Below, one piece after another: positions 49,410 to 58,204 of a stretch of DNA of 64,000 nucleotides. The stretch is from Acidimicrobiaceae bacterium (lineage in GTDB: Bacteria; Actinomycetota; Acidimicrobiia; Acidimicrobiales; RAAP-2). The stretch covers positions 1-64,000 of the forward strand of contig PLRX01000065.1 of NCBI GenBank assembly GCA_003164095.1. Direction: 5' to 3'. The notes under the pieces are model-generated. The model saw only the letters and a list, made by a program, of their open reading frames with translations. It did no database searches and was not told the DNA's origin. The translations under genes and the position numbers were made by a program. The number at the start of each line of letters is the position of its first letter. Positions within the stretch are counted from its first letter, which is position 1.

Positions 49410-50924
49410 GTGCGCCCCTGGCGTGACCATCTGGAAGCGGACGACCCGCTCGTCGCAGACGGTCGTGTGGGCGCGCCCGACCTCGTCGCCGCAGGCACCC
49501 TGCTGCGCCGCTGGGCGGATCGCTGGGGGGACGACCCCACGGCCAGGCTGTGGAAGGAGGGCGGGCGGTGGTGGACGGCCGGCGAGTTCGAGGCCACCAC
49601 CCGGCGGGCCGCCGGGCGGTGGCGGACGGCGGGCCTGGAGCCGGGCCAGCGGGTGGTGTGGTCCACCGGGTCCTCCGTCGCCGCCCTGGCCGCGCACGTG
49701 GGGGCGCTCCGGGCCGGACTGGTGGTGGTGCCGGCGAACCCCGCGTACTCGGAGCGCGAGCTCGCCCACATCGTCACCGACGTCCGGGCCTCGGCCGCCG
49801 TGGTGGGCCGGCCCGACCAGGCACAGTGGGTCCGCGACGCCACTCCTGGTCCCGTCGTCGTGTGCGGCCCGGACCTCGACCTGCCGGACGGTGACCCGGG
49901 CGTGCTCGACGCGGCCGGTCCGGACGACCCGGCGCTGATCTGCTTCACCTCGGGGACCACCGGTGCGCCCAAGGGGGCGGTGCTCCGCCACCGGAACCTG
50001 CTGGCCGGCGTGGAGTCGGTGACCCGGGCCTGGCGGATGTCCCCCGACGACCTGCTGGTGCACAGCCTGCCCGTCTTCCACGCCCACGGACTGGTGGTGG
50101 GGGCCTACGGGACCATGACGGCCGGCGGGTCGGCGGTGCTGCTGCCTGCGTTCGATCCCGACGCGGTGGCGGACACCGTGCGAGCGGAGGCGGCCACCCT
50201 GTTCTTCGGCGTGCCCACGATGTACCACCGGCTGGTGGCCGGGGGCCGTGCGCCGGACCTGGCGCGCCTGCGCCTGTGTGTGTCGGGCTCGGCGCCACTG
50301 CCGGTCGAGTTGCATACCGCCGTGTCCGCCGCCGTCGGCAGCCCCGTCCTCGAGCGCTACGGGATGACGGAGACACTGATGAACACCTCGAACCCCTATG
50401 ACGGTGCCCGCAGAGCCGGCACGGTCGGCTTCCCGCTGCCCGGCGTCGAGGTGACCCTCACGCAGGGGGGTGAGGTGCTGGTGCGGGGGCCAAACGTCTT
50501 CGACGGCTACTTCGAGCGCGACGCCGCCAACGCCGATGCCTTCAGCGACCTCGGTGACGGCGGTGGCCAGTGGTTCGTCACCGGCGACCTCGGAGCCGAC
50601 GAGGACGGCTACCTGGTGCTGCGCGGCCGGTCGAAAGAGCTCATCATCTCGGGTGGGTTCAACGTCTATCCGACCGAGGTCGAGGACGTGCTGGCCCGGT
50701 GCCCGGGTGTGGCCGAGGTGGCCGTCACCGGTACCCCGTCGGACGAGTGGGGCGAGGAGGTGACGGCCTGGGTCGTCCCGGACGGCACGCCACCCACGCT
50801 CGACGAGCTGCGGGCGCACTGTGCGGGCGCGTTGGCCCCGTTCAAGCAGCCCCGCCTCGTCCGGGTGGTCGACGCCCTGCCCAGGAACGCGCTGGGCAAG
50901 GTGGTCCGCAGCCGTCTCGGTTGA
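49410..50924 (+). CDS. Malonyl-CoA-synthetase-like (MatB) ligase
   Basis: A 504-residue adenylate-forming ligase. P-loop CFTSGTTGAPKGAVL (about 180), then ERYGMTETLMNTSNPYDG (about 322-339), which is the MatB signature for malonate/methylmalonate recognition, WFVTGDLGADEDGYL (about 390) and the final Lys in LPRNALGKVVR (about 493). It should form malonyl- or methylmalonyl-CoA from the free acid, ATP and CoA; the preferred acid is not decided by sequence. The GTG at 49410 has GAGGAG upstream. No malonate decarboxylase or transporter is adjacent. Confidence 0.83.
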   Translation: MRPWRDHLEADDPLVADGRVGAPDLVAAGTLLRRWADRWGDDPTARLWKEGGRWWTAGEFEATTRRAAGRWRTAGLEPGQRVVWSTGSSVAALAAHVGALRAGLVVVPANPAYSERELAHIVTDVRASAAVVGRPDQAQWVRDATPGPVVVCGPDLDLPDGDPGVLDAAGPDDPALICFTSGTTGAPKGAVLRHRNLLAGVESVTRAWRMSPDDLLVHSLPVFHAHGLVVGAYGTMTAGGSAVLLPAFDPDAVADTVRAEAATLFFGVPTMYHRLVAGGRAPDLARLRLCVSGSAPLPVELHTAVSAAVGSPVLERYGMTETLMNTSNPYDGARRAGTVGFPLPGVEVTLTQGGEVLVRGPNVFDGYFERDAANADAFSDLGDGGGQWFVTGDLGADEDGYLVLRGRSKELIISGGFNVYPTEVEDVLARCPGVAEVAVTGTPSDEWGEEVTAWVVPDGTPPTLDELRAHCAGALAPFKQPRLVRVVDALPRNALGKVVRSRLG

Positions 50925-50950
50925 TGCCCTGGCGCCGGGGCCCTCGGGAG

Positions 50951-50956
50951 TAGGTT
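50951..50956 (+). promoter_or_regulatory. -10 box TAGGTT, leaderless promoter
   Basis: TAGGTT, then 6 nt, then the ATG at 50963 of rnhB. Confidence 0.5.
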
Positions 50957-50962
50957 GCGGCG

Positions 50963-51610
50963 ATGGTGACGCCGACGCTGCGGCTCGAACGCGGGCTCCT
51001 CCGCTCCGGCACCCGACGGCTCGGGGCGATGGACGAGGTCGGCCGGGGGTCGCCGGCCGGACCCGTGTACGTGGGACTGGTGGTCGTGGACGCCTCGACG
51101 GGACGGCCGCCGACCGGCATACGCGACTCCAAGCTGCTGGCGCCGGCGGCGCGCGAGTCCCTGGTGCCCCGCATCCGGGCCTGGGCAGCCGGGTGGGCAC
51201 TCGGGTCGGCCGACCCGGCCGAGGTCGACGAGCTCGGGTTGAACGGGGCCCTCGGGCTGGCCGGCATCCGCGCGCTGGCCGCACTCGACGATCCACCCGA
51301 CCTCCTGGTCGTCGACGGCAACCACGACTGGCTGACGCCTGCATCCGCGGGAGGTGGCACCGTGGTGCCTCGGGTCCGGACCCGGGTGCGTGCCGATCTG
51401 ACCTGCACGTCGGTGGCGGCCGCCAGCATCCTGGCCAAGGTGGCACGGGACGCCCTCATGGTGCAGCTGGCGGGCGAGTTCCCGGCGTACGGGTGGGAGG
51501 CCAACAAGGGCTATGGCACGGTCGACCACCTCGACGCCTTCCGGCGGCTCGGCCCCTCACCCCACCACCGGATCTCCTGGAGGTTGCCCGGGGAGGTGGG
51601 ACAGGCGTGA
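50963..51610 (+). CDS. rnhB: Ribonuclease HII
   Basis: A 215-residue type 2 RNase H that cuts RNA in RNA/DNA hybrids and removes single ribonucleotides from DNA. The catalytic Asp-Glu lie in GAMDEVGRGSPAGPV (about 22-36), RDSKLL is present, the third Asp is in LLVVDGNHDW, and SVAAASILAKVARD holds the fourth. It ends with NKGYGTVDHLDAFRRLGPSPHHR, split across the conserved GYGT and SPxHR motifs. Length is normal. The ATG follows a leaderless-type box. The stop is 61 bp from the convergent acyl-CoA dehydrogenase stop. Confidence 0.93.
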   Translation: MVTPTLRLERGLLRSGTRRLGAMDEVGRGSPAGPVYVGLVVVDASTGRPPTGIRDSKLLAPAARESLVPRIRAWAAGWALGSADPAEVDELGLNGALGLAGIRALAALDDPPDLLVVDGNHDWLTPASAGGGTVVPRVRTRVRADLTCTSVAAASILAKVARDALMVQLAGEFPAYGWEANKGYGTVDHLDAFRRLGPSPHHRISWRLPGEVGQA

Positions 51611-51671
51611 GAGTGATCGGAACGATCGGACCGTCCGGTCGCCGCGCTGCCGGTCCACCGGTGTCGCCGTG

Positions 51672-52922
51672 CTACTTCGGCGCCGGCTCCTTCGGCAGGC
51701 CGAGGACCCGCTCACCGATGATGTTGCGCATGACCTCGTCGGACCCGCCGGCGATCCGCATGCCGGGCACCCCGAGCAGGTACTGGGTCCATGCGAAGGT
51801 GCCCCAGGCGCCGGTGTCGGCCACCAGGGCCGGCCCGAAGATCGACGACACGGCCTCGTAGGTCCGCACCATGTTGGCGGTCAGCGACAGCTTGCCCAGC
51901 GACATCTCCGGCCCGGGCAGCTGGCCGGCGGCGATCTTGGCCATGGCCCGTCGGTTGGTGTAGCCGGCCACCCGTTCGTTGATCACGATCTCGGCCAGCT
52001 GCTGGCGCACGAGCGGATCGCCCGCCTTGCCCGCCGATCGGGCGGCCTCGATCAGCCGGGTGGACTGCGGCAGGCTGAGGCCGCCGCCACCCCCCCCGAT
52101 GGCCGCCCGCTCGTTCATGAGCGTGGTGAGGGCCACCGTCCATCCCCCGTTGACGTCGCCGAGCAGGTGGGAGTCCGGGACCCGCACGTCGGTGAAGAAG
52201 ACCTCGTTGAACGATGCGCCACCCGTCATCTGGCGCAGCGGCCGCACCTCCACACCGGGGGCGTGCATGTCCACGACGAAGCCCGTGAGCCCGCGGTGCT
52301 TGGGCAGGTCGGGGTCCGTGCGGCAGATGATCTCGCCGATGTCCGACACCTGGGCACCCGACGTCCACACCTTCTGGCCGTTCAGCACCCACTCGTCGCC
52401 GTCCTTGACCGCACGGGTCTGGAGCGAGGCCAGGTCGGACCCGGACGACGGCTCGCTGAAGAGCTGACAACCCACGATGTCGCCCCGCCACATCCTGCGT
52501 AGGTAGGCCTCCTTCACCTCGTCGGTGGCGTGGGCCAGGATCGTCGGAGCCACCATCCCCAGGCCGATGCCGTAGATGGACATGGACGGCGTGCGGTAGT
52601 CGGCGGCCACCCGGGCCCAGATCCGCTGGTGGTCGCTCGACAGGCCCCGGCCGCCGTACTCGGTGGGACCCGTGATCCAACCGAATCCGGCGTCGAAGAC
52701 CGTCTGGGCCCAGGCCCGGGAGACGGCCAGGTCGGCCACCTCCTGCTCGTGCGTCTTCTCGGGGAACAGGCTGACGTCGTCCGAGCCCTGGCCCCAGACG
52801 AAGGTCTCCTCGGGGCGCTTCTCGGCGTTGGCGTCGAGGAAGGCGCGGGCGTCGGCCTCGAAGTCCTCCAGCGTCGGGGCGCCCGCGGCGCTACTCGATC
52901 GGGCCTGCTCGGTGACGCTCAT
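51672..52922 (-). CDS. Acyl-CoA dehydrogenase (FadE type)
   Basis: A 416-residue FAD enzyme that introduces the alpha,beta double bond into an acyl-CoA. The FAD site blocks CQLFSEPSSGSDLASLQT (about 155-172) and WVLNGQKVWTSGA (about 185) are present, as is the C-terminal GGSDEVMRNIIGERVLGLP. N-terminal helices and the mid beta-domain are of normal size. AGGGGAG lies before the ATG at 52922, which sets the start against a longer open frame. Chain or ring specificity cannot be read off. The other catabolic genes at 7-12 kb suggest possible use in lipid or steroid breakdown. Confidence 0.88.
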   Translation of the reverse strand: MSVTEQARSSSAAGAPTLEDFEADARAFLDANAEKRPEETFVWGQGSDDVSLFPEKTHEQEVADLAVSRAWAQTVFDAGFGWITGPTEYGGRGLSSDHQRIWARVAADYRTPSMSIYGIGLGMVAPTILAHATDEVKEAYLRRMWRGDIVGCQLFSEPSSGSDLASLQTRAVKDGDEWVLNGQKVWTSGAQVSDIGEIICRTDPDLPKHRGLTGFVVDMHAPGVEVRPLRQMTGGASFNEVFFTDVRVPDSHLLGDVNGGWTVALTTLMNERAAIGGGGGGLSLPQSTRLIEAARSAGKAGDPLVRQQLAEIVINERVAGYTNRRAMAKIAAGQLPGPEMSLGKLSLTANMVRTYEAVSSIFGPALVADTGAWGTFAWTQYLLGVPGMRIAGGSDEVMRNIIGERVLGLPKEPAPK

Positions 52923-53025
52923 GTGCTGCTCCCCTTCGTTCGGTCCCCGTCTCCCGCGGGCTCGGGCCAGCGTATCCGGGCGGGCACGTGGGGGTCGGTG
53001 CCGGTGGCTGCGGTAGACACTGGGT

Positions 53026-53952
53026 GTGGCGTACCTCCTGGCCGTCCTTGCCGCCCTGGCCAACGCCCTGAGCGCGATCTTCCAGCGGATCGGCGTGCAG
53101 AGCGCCCCCCCCGACACGGTGATGAGCCTGAAGCTGGTCCGCCACGCCCTTTCCAACGCCATCTGGTTCCTGGGCCTGGCCATGATCGCCGTCGGGTTCC
53201 TGCTCCAGGCCGGCGCCCTGCACTTCGGAGAGCTGAGCTCCGTCCAGCCCATCGTGGCGTCCGAGCTCCTGCTCCTCGTGCTGATCCTCGGCGCCTGGTT
53301 CCGCTACCACCTGGGGTGGCGGGAGTGGGGCGGCTCGGCTGCGGCAGCCGGTGGGCTGGCCACGTTCCTGGTCGTCGCCGATCCGGGCGGTGGCGACGTC
53401 AGCCCGGCGCGCCGCGCCTGGATCGTGGTGTTCGTGGTCATCGGCGCCGTCTCGGCCGGCTGCGCGGCGCTCGGGTTCACCGGGCCGCGCTGGTTCCGGG
53501 CCGCCATGTTCGGCAGCGCCGGTGCGGTGCTGTTCGCACTGTCGGCCGCTCTCACGAAGCAGTTCACGACGCTGCTGTCCGTCAGCTGGGGCCACGCGTT
53601 CACCGACTGGGTGCCCTACGCCCTGGTGGCGACGGGAGTGACCGGACTGTTCCTCATCCAGAGCGCCTTCCACGCCGGCCCGATCACGTCGTCGCAGGCC
53701 GCCATCACGATCATCGACCCCATCGTCAGCGTGGTGATCGGGATCTACCTGTTCCACGACCACCTGCATACGGCGGACTGGCGCCTGCCCGTCGAGGTCG
53801 TGGCCATCGTCACGGTCGTCGTGGGGCTGCTGCTGCTCTCGACGTCGCCGCTGGTGGCCGGGGCCAAGGACGAGTCCGGGGCGGGCGACAAGCTGGTCCG
53901 CCAGCCGAAGCGACGGCGCCCCGACCCCGTCCAGGGGTCACCCGCGGGCTAG
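53026..53952 (+). CDS. DMT/EamA-like membrane transporter
   Basis: A 308-residue membrane protein with about nine to ten hydrophobic helices. The first, LAVLAALANALSAIFQR, and the late pair SSQAAITIIDPIVSVVIGIY and VVAIVTVVVGLLLL have the look of the drug/metabolite transporter fold. The last 35 residues are a charged tail (KLVRQPKRRRPD). No substrate can be proposed. The start GTG 53026 is tentative. The stop overlaps the convergent epimerase stop by 4 bp. Confidence 0.72.
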   Translation: MAYLLAVLAALANALSAIFQRIGVQSAPPDTVMSLKLVRHALSNAIWFLGLAMIAVGFLLQAGALHFGELSSVQPIVASELLLLVLILGAWFRYHLGWREWGGSAAAAGGLATFLVVADPGGGDVSPARRAWIVVFVVIGAVSAGCAALGFTGPRWFRAAMFGSAGAVLFALSAALTKQFTTLLSVSWGHAFTDWVPYALVATGVTGLFLIQSAFHAGPITSSQAAITIIDPIVSVVIGIYLFHDHLHTADWRLPVEVVAIVTVVVGLLLLSTSPLVAGAKDESGAGDKLVRQPKRRRPDPVQGSPAG

Positions 53953-54884
53953 ACGCCGGCCAGGACCGAGCGGACCGCCTCGTCGAGATCGGTGTGCCGG
54001 AAGGTGAATCCCGCGCCGGTCAGACGGGACGGGAGCGCCCGCTGGCTGGCCAGCACCATGTCCGACGCCATTTCCGGCCCGAGCGCCAGTTTGAGCGCGG
54101 CGGCCGGCACGGCCAGGACGGCGGGCCGGTGCAGCGCCGCCCCGATCGCCTTGGCGAGTTGGGCGTCGGTGGCCGGCGACGGAGCCGTGGAGTTCACGGC
54201 CCCGGACAGGCTGCTGTCGTCCAGGCAGTGGAGGATCGCGCCGACCTCGTCGTCGAGGGTGATCCAGCTCCGGTACTGGTGGCCGGACCCGATCTTCCCG
54301 CCGACCCCCAGCCGGAACAGCGGGAGCTGCTTGGCGAGGACACCACCCGACGGGCTCAGCACGATGCCGGTGCGGAGGTGGACCGTCCGGATGCCGACCT
54401 CCTCGGCCGGGGCGGTGGCCGCCTCCCAGGCAATGCAGACCCCGGCCAGGAACCCGGGGCCCGCCGGCTCGGACTCGATGAGCACGTCGTCGCCGCGGTC
54501 GCCGTACCAGCCGACGGCCGACGCACTCACCAGCACGCGGGGGAGCGGGTCGAGTCCGGCGACTGTCCGGGCGACCAGGTCGGTCCCCCGGGTGCGGCTC
54601 TCCATGATCACCCGCTTGCGCGTCGGGCTCCAGCGCTTGTCGCCCACGCCGGCACCGGCCAGGTGGACCACGCCGTCGACGGGGCCGGCGGCCGCCAGCG
54701 CATCGAGGTCGACGTGCCCGGCGTCCGGGTCCCACGACACGTCGGTGATGCCTGTCGGCCGTGGCCCGTCGCCCGGTGCCGACGACCGCCGCACGAGTCG
54801 GGTGACGGTGTCGCCCCGGGCCACCGTGGCGTCGACCAGCGCGGTGCCGATGAGCCCGGAGGATCCGGTGACGAGGACGTGCAT
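53949..54884 (-). CDS. TIGR01777-family sugar-epimerase-like protein
   Basis: A 311-residue short-chain dehydrogenase-fold protein. The NAD(P)-binding GSSGLIGTAL (about 7-16) opens the protein. VVHLAGAGVGDKRW (about 72) and SASAVGWYGDRGDD (about 119) match the extended-SDR TIGR01777/YfcH group, with RSWITLDDEVGAI (about 205) and a C-terminal DUF1731-like segment. The usual YxxxK appears altered. The reaction is unknown for the family. It lies 9 bp downstream of the hydrolase gene on the same strand, so the two are probably co-transcribed. Confidence 0.85.
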   Translation of the reverse strand: MHVLVTGSSGLIGTALVDATVARGDTVTRLVRRSSAPGDGPRPTGITDVSWDPDAGHVDLDALAAAGPVDGVVHLAGAGVGDKRWSPTRKRVIMESRTRGTDLVARTVAGLDPLPRVLVSASAVGWYGDRGDDVLIESEPAGPGFLAGVCIAWEAATAPAEEVGIRTVHLRTGIVLSPSGGVLAKQLPLFRLGVGGKIGSGHQYRSWITLDDEVGAILHCLDDSSLSGAVNSTAPSPATDAQLAKAIGAALHRPAVLAVPAAALKLALGPEMASDMVLASQRALPSRLTGAGFTFRHTDLDEAVRSVLAGV

Positions 54885-54893
54885 GCCCCCGGT

Positions 54894-55694
54894 CTACCGG
54901 GAGCCGCCCCGGGTCCGGGCCACGGCGGCCCGGACGAACCCGGCGAAGGCGTCGGGATGGGTCAGGTGCGCCCCGTGGGCCGCTCCCTCGATCTCGATCA
55001 GTTCGGCGTCCGGCGTGTGCTCCATCAGCCAGTCGGCCGAGGCCCGATGGTGGGGGACGGACTCGCTCCCACGGCCGAAGACTGCCGGCACGGTCAGCCG
55101 TGTCACGTCGAACGGTGCGACGGAGGTGCGGATGGCCGCCAGCTCGCCGGCCAGAGCCGGCCCGTCGGCCCGCCGCGCCTCGCGTGTCGCCTCGGGCAGG
55201 CGCTCCCATGCCGAGTCGCCGACCATGCGTCGGAAGAAGCGTTCGGCCGCGAGTGCCGGGTCGTCGCCCTCGGGTCGTGCCCCGCTGTCGGGGCGGGCGC
55301 GGGGACGCGTGGCCCACGTCCCGAGCCACGGCATGGGCGGCTCATAGGCAGCTATGGCCAGGATCGACCCCGGGCCACCGGGTCGGAGCGCGGCCCCCAG
55401 GGCGATGTCGCCGCCGTAGCTGTGGCCGACGACGACGCTTGGTCGGCCGCCGATGACCGCCAGCAGGTCGTCGACGTGACCGTCGAGCGTGTCGTGCACC
55501 GGGGTCACGTGGCGCGAGCGGTGGTAGCCGCGGCGGTCGTAGGCGACGGTGTGCAGATCGTCGAGCCGGCGGATGATCCGGGCGAAACTGCCCGCCCGGT
55601 CGAGCGATCCGTGGACCAGGACGACGAGTGGCGTCCCGTCCGCCGGGGGGTCCGGCACGTGCTCGGTCAGCGAGAGGCGGTGCTCGGGGGTCAT
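54894..55694 (-). CDS. Alpha/beta-hydrolase
   Basis: A 266-residue hydrolase. VVLVHGSLDRAGSF (oxyanion region, about 25-38), the nucleophile elbow VVGHSYGGDIAL with Ser at about 92, an Asp near PDAELIEIEGAAHGAH and the final His of that block form a full catalytic triad. It is probably a cytoplasmic esterase or lipase-like enzyme without a secretion signal. The substrate is unknown. First gene of a pair with the epimerase-like protein. Confidence 0.83.
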   Translation of the reverse strand: MTPEHRLSLTEHVPDPPADGTPLVVLVHGSLDRAGSFARIIRRLDDLHTVAYDRRGYHRSRHVTPVHDTLDGHVDDLLAVIGGRPSVVVGHSYGGDIALGAALRPGGPGSILAIAAYEPPMPWLGTWATRPRARPDSGARPEGDDPALAAERFFRRMVGDSAWERLPEATREARRADGPALAGELAAIRTSVAPFDVTRLTVPAVFGRGSESVPHHRASADWLMEHTPDAELIEIEGAAHGAHLTHPDAFAGFVRAAVARTRGGSR

Positions 55695-55844
55695 CGGGGC
55701 CAGCCTGTCAGCACCCGGCGCGCCCCGGCCATTCCGGGTGTGAGGGGCGGGAACCGCCCAGTTCAGGGCTTCGTGGCCTGAAATGCGCGCATCGCGCCCC
55801 TGGATCGTGCATTGTTAGGGCTTCCATTTGACCAAGGAGAAACT

Positions 55845-56159
55845 GTGCCCCTTACCAAGACCGATCTCATCGCCGCCGTCGCTGCCCACACCGGGACGAC
55901 CTCCAAGGACGTCGCCACGGTGCTCGGCGGCCTCGAGGACGTCATCACCGCCAACGTGGCGAAGGGCGAGAAGGTCGTCATCACCGGATTCCTGACCTTC
56001 GACCGGGCCCAGCGCGCCGCTCGAACGGGTCGCAACCCGCAGACGGGCGAGGCCATCAAGATCAAGGCCTCGAAGAGCCCCAAGGTGTCCGCCGGCGCCT
56101 CGTTCAAGAAGGTCGTGAACGGACAGGCCCCGGCCCCGAAGATCACCAAAGCCAAGTAG
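55845..56159 (+). CDS. HU-family DNA-binding protein
   Basis: A 104-residue HU/IHF-type nucleoid protein: LTKTDLIAAVAAHTG, GEKVVITGFLTFDRAQRAAR and GRNPQTGEAIKIKASKSPKV (the DNA-binding arm). Only a short basic tail (PAPKITKAK) follows, in contrast to the long-tailed HU at 42953-43483. The usual VGFGTF is TGFLTF here. The GTG at 55845 follows AAGGAG (55834-55839). A double hairpin at 56171-56203 ends the unit. Confidence 0.92.
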   Translation: MPLTKTDLIAAVAAHTGTTSKDVATVLGGLEDVITANVAKGEKVVITGFLTFDRAQRAARTGRNPQTGEAIKIKASKSPKVSAGASFKKVVNGQAPAPKITKAK

Positions 56160-56170
56160 TCCCGACGTCG

Positions 56171-56203
56171 GGGGCGGTCCGGGACCTGGTCCCTGGCCGC
56201 CCC
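56171..56203 (+). terminator. Nested hairpin after the HU gene
   Basis: GGGGCGG (56171-56177) pairs with CCGCCCC (56197-56203), and GGGAC/GTCCC pair inside. It sits 12 bp after the HU stop, without a T-run. Confidence 0.6.
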
Positions 56204-56241
56204 TTCGTCGCGTCCGGGGACGTGGAGCGCCCCGCGGCCGA

Positions 56242-57084
56242 CTAGAGCTGACCGATGGCCTTGTGGGTCTGGGGCACCACCCGCACCCGGCGGTGGATGC
56301 GCAGCGCCCGCTCGTGGAGCTCGAGCACCTGGTCCGGTGTCGGCGCCGCCGCCGCCCCGCCGAACGGGGTGAGCGGCTGGAGGAAGACCTCGACCGGCGC
56401 GTCGTGCCCTGCGGCCGCGGCGGCCACCATGGCGATGCCGGCGTCGAACTCGTCGGGATCGGTGTCCGGTCCGATCACCACCTTGACCCACGTGGTGGCT
56501 CCCGAGGCGAGCGAGGCGGCGAGGAACCCCGCCTGCGTGGTGGGCGCCACGAGCTCACCGTCCACACTGGGCAGCTTCAGGTCCATGCTCACGTAGGCGA
56601 GGTCCGGTCCGATCCGGCGCAGCGGGGGGAGCAGTGTCCCGTTGGTCTCCAACATGACCGGCCACCCGTGGGAGGCGAACCGCTCCACCAGCCGCTCCAC
56701 ACGACTGCCCTGCAGCAGCGGCTCGCCCCCGGTCAGGCTGATCGAGTGGTGGGGGACCTGATCCCAGAGCACCGCGACCGCCTCCACCACCCGGTCGAGT
56801 GCGAGCGGACTCGCGACCACCGACCAGTCGCGTCGGCCGGCCGTCCGCTCGATGCGACACGGTCCCGCCACCCGCTCCAGCGCCTCGGGCTGGTCGCAGT
56901 AGGTGCAGCGGATGTTGCAGCCCGTCAGGCGGACGAAGACCTGGCGTTCGCCGACGAGAGCCGCCTCACCCTGGATCGCGCTGAACACCTCCGACACCAG
57001 GATGTCCCTCGGACCGCCACCCGGGCCGCCCGGGGCGCCCACTGGTGCCGGGGCGGGAGCGGGAGCGGACGGCGTCCCGCTCAC
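56242..57084 (-). CDS. queE: 7-Carboxy-7-deazaguanine synthase
   Basis: A 280-residue radical-SAM enzyme that contracts 6-carboxytetrahydropterin to 7-carboxy-7-deazaguanine on the way to preQ0. The cluster motif is GCNIRCTYCDQ (C-x3-C-x2-C, about 60-70). VSEVFSAIQGEAALVGERQVF precedes it as two short blocks (SEVFxSIQGE type), and SLTGGEPLLQ (about 118) and VMLETNGTLLP are present. An N-terminal Ala/Pro/Gly-rich extension of about 28 residues is odd. GTG 57084 overlaps the queC stop (GTGA). Last gene of queD-queC-queE. Confidence 0.92.
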   Translation of the reverse strand: MSGTPSAPAPAPAPVGAPGGPGGGPRDILVSEVFSAIQGEAALVGERQVFVRLTGCNIRCTYCDQPEALERVAGPCRIERTAGRRDWSVVASPLALDRVVEAVAVLWDQVPHHSISLTGGEPLLQGSRVERLVERFASHGWPVMLETNGTLLPPLRRIGPDLAYVSMDLKLPSVDGELVAPTTQAGFLAASLASGATTWVKVVIGPDTDPDEFDAGIAMVAAAAAGHDAPVEVFLQPLTPFGGAAAAPTPDQVLELHERALRIHRRVRVVPQTHKAIGQL

Positions 57085-57743
57085 GTGAGTGACGGGTCCT
57101 CGATGGCGGCTGCGGCGAACCCCGCGGCCCGCAGCCTGCAGGCGTCGCACGCCCCGCAGGGCCGGTCGCCCCCGAGGTAGCAGGACCACGTCAGGTGGAG
57201 GGGTGCGTCGAGCTCGGTGCCGAGCCGCACGATCTCCTCCTTCGTGCGATCGATCAGCGGCGTGCGGATGGCGATGGGGTCGCCCTCGACGCCACGTCGC
57301 TGGCCGGTGGCGGCCACGCCCCGGAACGCCTCGATGAACTCGGGGCGGCAGTCGGGGTAGCCCGAGTAGTCGATGGCGTTCACCCCGATCCACACCGCGT
57401 CGAGTTCCCGGGCCTCGGCGACACCGAGCGCGACGGCCAGGAAGATGCTGTTGCGAGCGGGCACGTAGGTCACCGGGATCCCGTCGCCGACGCCACCCGT
57501 CGGCACGTCGAGCGCGTCGTCGGTGAGCGCCGAGCCGCCCCACGCCGAGGTGTCGAGGTGCACCACGAGGTGCTCGGCCCGGTAGTGGCCGGCCACCCCG
57601 GCGGCCCGGTCGAGCTCGACCCGGTGTCGCTGGCCGTAGTCGAAGGAGAGCGCCAGGGGCGCACCGTCCGACCCGGCGGCCGCCAGGGCCATGCACACGG
57701 TCGAGTCGAGGCCACCCGACAGCACCACGAGGTCCCGCCCCAC
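57081..57743 (-). CDS. queC: 7-Cyano-7-deazaguanine (preQ0) synthase
   Basis: A 220-residue ATP-dependent enzyme that converts carboxy-deazaguanine to preQ0. The PP-loop VVLSGGLDSTV (about 6-16), DYGQRH (about 40), VPARNSIFLAVALG (about 110) and the zinc site C-x8-C-x2-C-x2-C (CYLGGDRPCGACDAC, about 190-204) are intact. GTG 57743 starts 2 bp after the queD stop and the 3' end overlaps queE by 4 bp. Confidence 0.94.
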   Translation of the reverse strand: MGRDLVVLSGGLDSTVCMALAAAGSDGAPLALSFDYGQRHRVELDRAAGVAGHYRAEHLVVHLDTSAWGGSALTDDALDVPTGGVGDGIPVTYVPARNSIFLAVALGVAEARELDAVWIGVNAIDYSGYPDCRPEFIEAFRGVAATGQRRGVEGDPIAIRTPLIDRTKEEIVRLGTELDAPLHLTWSCYLGGDRPCGACDACRLRAAGFAAAAIEDPSLT

Positions 57744-57745
57744 GC

Positions 57746-58114
57746 TCAGGCCCCCGGCTCCCGTTCGAGGTCGACCCACGAATCCGTCGTCTCCCACAAC
57801 CGGAGGGCGGCGAGGTCCAGCCCGGCCGCCGTCAACAACTCCCAGGCCCGGTGGGCCAGCAGCTCGGCCGTCGGGTTGTCGAGCACCTCGTTGAGGTCCC
57901 GGTGGTCCCACACGTCGACCACCTCGGCACGAACGACGTCCTGCAGGGTGTCGAAGTCGAGGACGACGCCGTTGCCGTCGAGCGGCCCCTCGATCGTCAC
58001 GTCGAGCCGGTACGAGTGCCCGTGCAGGTTGCGGCACCTGCCCGGGTGCCAGGCCAGCCGGTGGGCGGCCTCGAAGGTGAACGTGCACGTGACCCGGGTG
58101 CGCGGCGCAGGCAT
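57746..58114 (-). CDS. queD: 6-Carboxy-5,6,7,8-tetrahydropterin synthase
   Basis: A 122-residue T-fold enzyme. The zinc histidines are in FEAAHRL (about 17) and NLHGHSYRLDV (about 30-36), FDTLQDVV is the conserved Asp block, DHRDLN (about 72) follows, and the C-terminal Glu in LWETTDSW binds the pterin. First gene of the preQ0 operon. Its ATG has a TAGCGT box 7 nt upstream, so the operon mRNA should be leaderless. No folE or tgt lies nearby. Confidence 0.93.
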   Translation of the reverse strand: MPAPRTRVTCTFTFEAAHRLAWHPGRCRNLHGHSYRLDVTIEGPLDGNGVVLDFDTLQDVVRAEVVDVWDHRDLNEVLDNPTAELLAHRAWELLTAAGLDLAALRLWETTDSWVDLEREPGA

Positions 58115-58121
58115 TGTCGCG

Positions 58122-58127
58122 ACGCTA
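58122..58127 (-). promoter_or_regulatory. -10 box TAGCGT, leaderless promoter of queDCE
   Basis: On the minus strand TAGCGT, then 7 nt, then the ATG at 58114 of queD. Confidence 0.5.
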
Positions 58128-58189
58128 CTCGGCGTCCCGCCGGCCGCCGACGCTGCCGACACGGCGACAGCCGCCCGGTGGCCTCCCGG

Positions 58190-58195
58190 TAGGCT
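58190..58195 (+). promoter_or_regulatory. -10 box TAGGCT upstream of kgd
   Basis: TAGGCT lies 9 nt before the ATG at 58205, giving at most a two- to three-base leader. A GAGGG in the gap is too close to act as a normal Shine-Dalgarno. Confidence 0.4.
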
Positions 58196-58204
58196 CGAGG
58201 GTAA

